Part shown: in pieces, positions 5,064 through 8,888 of the stretch
Numbering within the stretch: the stretch's first letter is position 1
Layout: the number at the start of each line of letters is the position of its first letter
From: an uncultured Oceanobacillus sp.
Lineage (GTDB): Bacteria > Bacillota > Bacilli > Bacillales > Amphibacillaceae
Reading direction: 5' to 3'
Assembly (NCBI GenBank): GCA_938004015.1
Contig: CALKWU010000093.1
Coordinates: 1-8,888, forward strand
DNA length: 8,888 bases
Notes under the pieces: generated by a model
Database searches by the model: none
Told to the model about the DNA's origin: nothing
Seen by the model: only the letters and a program-made list of their open reading frames with translations
Program-made: the position numbers and the translations under genes

Positions 5064-6791
5064 TCAAGATGATTTCAGTTTTTGGCTTTCGAGGTAAACT
5101 TGGCATGAAGACGAACCTTTTCTGCCGCAACGAGGACATTTAGCCAATTCAACGAGTTGGAGACCAGAGTCGACGGCTTTGCTCGCATCGGCGAAAATAT
5201 GTTCCTCACCTATTTCTTCGTATAACCCGCTCACTTTCATTTTTTCCAGCACGTCTCCGTTCATTTCCGCAAGCATGGTCGTTCCACCGATATTTTTGAA
5301 GTCACGGACCAGTGAGGCCAAGTTATTGAGTCCTGTCGCATCGATGTAAGGAACGTACTTCATCCTTAAAATGAGCACATCCGGCCGCTTATTGATGGAA
5401 CGGGTGATGATCGATTCGAAGCGGTCGGCGGCACCGAAAAACAACGGGCCTTCAATTGTATAAAAAGCGATTTTCGGACAAGTCGTGTCCATCATGTTGG
5501 AATCGTTGCCGTTTGTTTCTTTCAAACGGTTCGGAATCACTTTTTCCACGTCGATCGATTCACTCATCCGCTTCACGAAGGAAAACATGGCTAGAAGCAA
5601 GCCGACTTGGACGGCGACCGTCAAGTTCACGAATACCGTCAACAGGAAGGTGACGGCAAGGACGAGGGAGTCGCTTGATTTCAATTTGATCATATGGGTG
5701 AACGATTTGTATTCACTCATATTCCAAGCGACACGCATCAAAATCGGTGCCATGCTCGCCAGTGGAATGTGGGATGCGAATGGAGCGAACAATAAAATCG
5801 TTCCAAGTACGAACACTCCTTGAAACACACCTGATAATGGACTTACCGCACCACTTTTGATATTCGTTGCTGTCCGGGCGATGGCACCAGTTGCCGGTAT
5901 TCCACCGAAAAATGGTGTGACGACGTTGGCAAGTCCTTGACCGACAAGTTCCCGGTTCGAGTCATGTCGTTTACCCGTCATCCCATCCGCAACAACAGCC
6001 GACAGCAATGACTCGATTCCTCCCAGCATAGCGATGACAAAAGCCGGTTGGATGAGCGTCAAAATTTTATTCCATGTCAATTCGGGAAATTGAAAACTCG
6101 GCAAGCTTTGGGAAATGCCGCCAAATGCTGAACCGATCGTTTCGACTTTACCCGGGAAAAACAAATAAGCGACGAGCGCCGGAATAATCAATGCGACGAG
6201 CAAAACTGGTACCCGTGGAAATAATTTGGGGACGATGATGAGTATAAGTACACCGATGAGTGCGGTGAGTATGCTGTACCAGTTCAAGGTGGGCAACTTT
6301 TCAATGATTTGCAGGAATGTTTCATGAAAATATTGTTTTTTCTCCATGCCTTCAAGACCTAGGAAGTTCTCTATCTGTCCGGTGAAAATGATGACCGCAA
6401 TTCCGGAAGTGAACCCGATGGTCACCGATCGGGGAATGAACTTGATCAGACTTCCTAATTTGAAAAAGCCCATCAACATGAGCATGATTCCGGCCATAAA
6501 ACCTGCGATCAACAGGTCTTCATAACCGAATTCCAAAACGACCGCCAACAAGATCGGGATGAATGCACCGGTCGGACCGGCGATTTGGAAACGTGAGCCA
6601 CCGAATAAAGCGACGATGATTCCGGCGATGACGGTCGTATACAGTCCATATTCGGGTTTGACTCCGGAAGCAATCGCAAAAGCCATCCCGAGTGGAATGG
6701 CCACAATACCGACTGTTATACCCGCCACGATGTCCCGCTTCACATCATCGGCGGTCAACCCTTTAAACCGATTGTCCTTCAACAACTCCAC
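5064..6791 (-). CDS. SulP-family (SLC26) anion permease with STAS domain
   Basis: 575 residues, the normal size for bacterial SulP carriers. Residues about 1-420 are a multi-helix transport domain with the family start (DIVAGITVGIVAIPLGMAFA, about 20-39) and the conserved AGPTGAF segment. A linker leads to a cytoplasmic STAS domain (about 440-545) with IDATGL at 483-488, where SpoIIAA-type STAS proteins carry their phospho-acceptor loop. The likely cargo is an inorganic or carboxylic anion such as sulfate or bicarbonate; family membership does not decide which. After the STAS domain a short tail carries C552, C555 and C563 (CPRC...C), discussed in the findings. Translation starts at GTG, with AGGAG (6801-6797) 5 nt upstream. 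The gene stands alone, with its own promoter and terminator. No sulfate-assimilation or carbonic anhydrase gene lies nearby to hint at the substrate. Confidence 0.94.
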   Translation of the reverse strand: MELLKDNRFKGLTADDVKRDIVAGITVGIVAIPLGMAFAIASGVKPEYGLYTTVIAGIIVALFGGSRFQIAGPTGAFIPILLAVVLEFGYEDLLIAGFMAGIMLMLMGFFKLGSLIKFIPRSVTIGFTSGIAVIIFTGQIENFLGLEGMEKKQYFHETFLQIIEKLPTLNWYSILTALIGVLILIIVPKLFPRVPVLLVALIIPALVAYLFFPGKVETIGSAFGGISQSLPSFQFPELTWNKILTLIQPAFVIAMLGGIESLLSAVVADGMTGKRHDSNRELVGQGLANVVTPFFGGIPATGAIARTATNIKSGAVSPLSGVFQGVFVLGTILLFAPFASHIPLASMAPILMRVAWNMSEYKSFTHMIKLKSSDSLVLAVTFLLTVFVNLTVAVQVGLLLAMFSFVKRMSESIDVEKVIPNRLKETNGNDSNMMDTTCPKIAFYTIEGPLFFGAADRFESIITRSINKRPDVLILRMKYVPYIDATGLNNLASLVRDFKNIGGTTMLAEMNGDVLEKMKVSGLYEEIGEEHIFADASKAVDSGLQLVELAKCPRCGRKGSSSCQVYLESQKLKSS

Positions 6792-6818
6792 TTCAGCTCC
6801 TAATTCTGTACTATAACT

Positions 6819-6827
6819 ATCATACCA
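6819..6827 (-). promoter_or_regulatory. Putative extended -10 promoter of the SulP gene
   Basis: On the minus strand TGGTATGAT (6827-6819) is an extended -10 with no good -35. A second option is TTGCAT (6838-6833) with TATAGT (6815-6810), 17 nt apart. Either would start transcription between about 6800 and 6812, close to the ribosome binding site at 6801-6797; the TGGTATGAT option leaves more room. Confidence 0.35.
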
Positions 6828-6879
6828 CAGAAATGCAAAAGGGCTCGGTTTTATGCTTTGAATTCAGTATATTTTGATG

Positions 6880-6888
6880 TGGTAGAAT
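6880..6888 (+). promoter_or_regulatory. Putative extended -10 promoter of the PP-loop ATPase gene
   Basis: TGGTAGAAT (6880-6888) is an extended -10. A TTGAAT at 6858-6863 is 19 nt upstream, longer than usual. An alternative is TTGATG (6874-6879) with TATTAT (6898-6903), 18 nt apart. A dyad, ATTTAC and GTAAAT separated by 8 nt (6891-6910), overlaps either start region and could be an operator. Confidence 0.35.
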
Positions 6889-6979
6889 ATATTTACATAT
6901 TATGGTAAATGCCAAGCTAACATATGGGGAAACTTTTCCCGACCGACTTCCGTATAGCTGGAATAAGGAGTGGATCTAA

Positions 6980-7567
6980 ATGAATACCGTATTATCATTC
7001 AGTGGTGGAAAGGATGCTATGTTTGCGTTGTACCGTTTGCAACAACAAAGGATACCCGTCGTTTGTCTTGTGACGACGGTTTGGAAAAATAATGGAAAAA
7101 CAGTCGCCCACGATGAAAGGACGGATCGGATTGAGGAACAGGCGGCTAGACTTGGCATTCCCGTCGAATGGATCGTCACGGACTTTGAAAATTACACAAC
7201 GGATTTCCAACAGAAATTGAACCATTTGAAAGACACGTATCAGTTGGAGGCGGTTGCTTTTGGAGATATATATTTGCAAGGGCACCGGCAGTGGGGGGAA
7301 AACTTGGCGGAAGCAATGGGTCTCGAAGCTTTGTATCCGTTATGGACGGATAAAGAAAAAGCGATCGATCTCCTGCATCAATTCGTTGATGCCGGTTTTA
7401 AAAGCGTCATCATAAAAATCGATGAAAAAAAGCTTCCAAGCGAGTGGCTCGGTAGGGAAATCGACGAATCTTTCATCCAAGACATTGTGAAATTCGATGT
7501 TTGTCCGTTGGGTGAATCCGGAGAATACCATACGTTTGTGTATGACGGTCCGAATTTCAAAAAATGA
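6980..7567 (+). CDS. PP-loop ATPase of the Dph6/DUF71 family (diphthine-ammonia ligase-like)
   Basis: 195 residues forming one adenine-nucleotide alpha-hydrolase domain. The PP-loop SGGKD is at 8-12, directly after the first strand, and binds the pyrophosphate of ATP. Further family marks are FGDIYLQGHRQWGE (94-107), PLW (120-122), and the C-terminal DVCPLGESGEYHTFVYDGP (173-191), the typical GE-GEYHT end of the family. Archaeal and eukaryotic relatives amidate diphthine on elongation factor 2. Bacteria lack diphthamide, so a bacterial copy must act on something else, presumably an ATP-dependent amidation or adenylation of an unknown metabolite. AAGGAG (6965-6970) is 9 nt before the ATG. The gene stands between the divergent SulP gene and the ABC operon. 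No co-transcribed partner is evident, although no strong terminator follows and read-through into the ABC operon is possible. Confidence 0.9.
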   Translation: MNTVLSFSGGKDAMFALYRLQQQRIPVVCLVTTVWKNNGKTVAHDERTDRIEEQAARLGIPVEWIVTDFENYTTDFQQKLNHLKDTYQLEAVAFGDIYLQGHRQWGENLAEAMGLEALYPLWTDKEKAIDLLHQFVDAGFKSVIIKIDEKKLPSEWLGREIDESFIQDIVKFDVCPLGESGEYHTFVYDGPNFKK

Positions 7568-7619
7568 AATCCGACTAAAGACGGAGAGATTTTCCTTCCG
7601 CAGCCAGTAGGATGATGGG

Positions 7620-7650
7620 AATCAAACGATTACAATAAAAATCAAACGAT
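7620..7650 (+). repeat. Two direct repeats before the ABC operon (possible operator)
   Basis: AATCAAACGAT occurs at 7620-7630 and again at 7640-7650, 20 bp apart, about two helical turns. A TACAAT hexamer, a possible -10, sits exactly between them (7631-7636), with no recognisable -35 at the right distance. Spacing and position suggest a regulator site for the ABC operon; this is inference. Confidence 0.5.
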
Positions 7651-7670
7651 GTGAAAAGGAGTTGTTTTAA

Positions 7671-8654
7671 GTGGAGCCGATTATTCAGGTACATAATCTT
7701 CACAAGACGTATAAAAAGAGGAAGACGAATGAAGTGGTGCAAGCGGTATCCGACGTGTCCTTTAATGTATATCCGGGCGAAATATTAGGACTGCTCGGTC
7801 CGAACGGAGCAGGAAAAACGACGACGATCAAAATGATTTGTGGTCTGTTGCGGCAAGATTCCGGTACGATTACGATCAAAGGGATCGATACGAAAACAGA
7901 CCGTTTGAAAGCGTTGCGTCATATCAGCGCCGTGTTGGAAGGAAATCGAAATTTATATTGGCGGCTGTCGGTAAGGGAAAATTTGGAATACTTCGCAGGA
8001 AACCGGGGTTTCAGCAAACGGGAGGTCAAAGAAAAAATCGACAATTTGCTCGTTGATTTCAATTTGAAAGATAAGGAAAACGAGTTGGTGAACCGGTTGT
8101 CAAGGGGAATGCAGCAGAAGTTGGCCATCGCTGTGGCGTTGCTTGCGAATACGGACGTCATGTTGCTCGATGAGCCGACGTTGGGGATTGACGTGGAGAC
8201 GAGCTATGAAGTGCGGGATATTCTGAAAAACATTGTAAAAGAGCATAACAAAACGATCATCATCAGTTCCCATGATATGGACGTCATTCAAGACATTTGT
8301 GAACGGACCGTGATCATCAATCAAGGGAGAATCGTCACGAATGACCGGATTGAGAATTTATTGAAATTGTTTGAAGTCCGTACGTACAAGTTGACGCTCG
8401 GAAAAGAATTGACGGCTGAACAAAGCCACCTGCTTCAAGTGAAATTTCCATCCCATAACTATAAGGCGGATTCTTTCCAGCCGACGATTGAAGTGGACTT
8501 GAGGGGTAGTGACATGATTTACGACTTGTTTGATATTTTAAAACTGGAAAAAACACCGGTGGAAGCGATTGATCGGGAAATGGTGGATTTCGAACAAGTA
8601 TTCATCAAAATCTTAAAAGGAGAGAACGGAAATGGCATGGCTCAATCTTCTTAA
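7671..8654 (+). CDS. ABC transporter ATP-binding protein (ABC-2/DrrA-NatA exporter type)
   Basis: 327 residues. The nucleotide-binding domain covers about 1-230, with Walker A GPNGAGKT (43-50), signature LSRGM (143-147), Walker B VMLLDEPT (163-170), D-loop GID (172-174) and switch histidine H201 in SSHDM. The Q-loop position in SAVLEGNRN is Glu (E90) where most relatives have Gln. Residues 231-327 form an extra C-terminal domain, as in DrrA/NatA-like ATPases that power export. It should work at the inner face of the membrane with the permease encoded next. The start is GTG, with AAGGAG (7656-7661) 9 nt upstream. The end overlaps the permease start by 23 nt in another frame, which implies coupled translation. 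The cargo is unknown; drug, lantibiotic or ion export are all possible. Confidence 0.95.
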   Translation: MEPIIQVHNLHKTYKKRKTNEVVQAVSDVSFNVYPGEILGLLGPNGAGKTTTIKMICGLLRQDSGTITIKGIDTKTDRLKALRHISAVLEGNRNLYWRLSVRENLEYFAGNRGFSKREVKEKIDNLLVDFNLKDKENELVNRLSRGMQQKLAIAVALLANTDVMLLDEPTLGIDVETSYEVRDILKNIVKEHNKTIIISSHDMDVIQDICERTVIINQGRIVTNDRIENLLKLFEVRTYKLTLGKELTAEQSHLLQVKFPSHNYKADSFQPTIEVDLRGSDMIYDLFDILKLEKTPVEAIDREMVDFEQVFIKILKGENGNGMAQSS

Positions 8655-8888
8655 AGCGAACTTGAAAAAAGAGTATTTGGAGTTGAAACGTTATTTACCG
8701 AACACGATTGCTTTCATTTTGACATTTTACATCATTTTCCTCGGTTTGTTCGGTGTCATTCAAATTGTCGGTGATCCATCGACCCAAGATGTGAATACCC
8801 AATATGTCATTGTCAACTATATATTCTGGTATTTGACGATGACGATCATCAACAGTGTCGGCTATGAAATCATCAATGAGGCGATGCG
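8632..8888 (+). CDS. ABC-2 type permease, N-terminal part (cut by window end)
   Basis: An open frame with no stop to the right edge gives 85 complete codons, beginning MAWLNLLKANLKKEYLELK. The start has a basic amphipathic segment followed by a first hydrophobic helix at about residues 25-47, the usual beginning of ABC-2 exporter permeases, and a second hydrophobic stretch begins near 63. AAGGAG (8617-8622) is 9 nt before the ATG at 8632 and lies inside the ATPase gene, whose frame it overlaps by 23 nt. A second in-frame ATG does not occur nearby. It is the expected membrane partner of the ATPase encoded at 7671-8654. A further permease gene may follow beyond the window. Confidence 0.85.
   Translation, partial: MAWLNLLKANLKKEYLELKRYLPNTIAFILTFYIIFLGLFGVIQIVGDPSTQDVNTQYVIVNYIFWYLTMTIINSVGYEIINEAM

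Noticed and set aside
7570..7585. Small hairpin after the PP-loop ATPase gene (TCCG / CGGA with an A-A mismatch) followed by ATTTT
   Set aside because: Only four continuous base pairs plus a short inner pair; too weak to call a terminator with confidence.

Overview
The window looks like a chromosomal stretch from an endospore-forming member of the Bacillaceae or a close Bacillota relative. The signs are strong AGGAGG-type ribosome binding sites, GTG and TTG starts, sigma-A promoters of Bacillus form, a close match to the Bacillus sigma-K promoter, and proteins of recognisably Bacillus type: a PpaC-type pyrophosphatase, a YurR-like FAD oxidoreductase, a YczE-type membrane protein and a 7Fe ferredoxin. 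No phage, plasmid, transposase, CRISPR, tRNA or rRNA sequence was seen. I find no convincing new multi-gene system. This is mostly core or housekeeping-like sequence with several small points worth a second look.

Layout, left to right. (1) 1-450: a small 7Fe-type ferredoxin on the plus strand, with a sigma-A-like promoter and a terminator hairpin shared with the next, convergent gene. (2) 489-1064, minus strand: a single-domain cupin with a Tyr-rich N-terminus and a His-rich C-terminus, preceded by a close match to the sigma-K consensus, so it is a candidate mother-cell or spore-surface protein. (3) 1179-2310, plus strand: a YczE-like membrane protein followed by a TTG-started universal stress protein. 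(4) 2312-2344: a perfect palindrome filling the gap between convergent genes. (5) 2348-3909, minus strand: a two-gene operon, a DinB-superfamily protein and then a DadA/glycine-oxidase-like FAD enzyme, joined by an ATGA overlap. (6) 4088-5011, plus strand: ppaC, encoding a manganese-dependent inorganic pyrophosphatase, transcribed divergently from the DinB operon. A strong bidirectional terminator separates it from (7) 5064-6791, minus strand: a SulP anion permease with a STAS domain and a Cys-containing tail. (8) 6980-7567, plus strand: a Dph6/DUF71-type PP-loop ATPase. (9) 7671 to the right edge, plus strand: an ABC exporter operon, with the ATPase complete and the permease cut by the window end.

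The genes are mostly independent units. The only clear functional pairings are the DinB/FAD-oxidoreductase operon and the ABC ATPase/permease operon, whose reading frames overlap by 23 nt. Each convergent pair is separated by one inverted repeat (418-445, 2312-2344, 5021-5050). The first and last are typical bidirectional terminators; the middle one is a longer palindrome without a good T-tract. No gene-free stretch is longer than about 190 bases.
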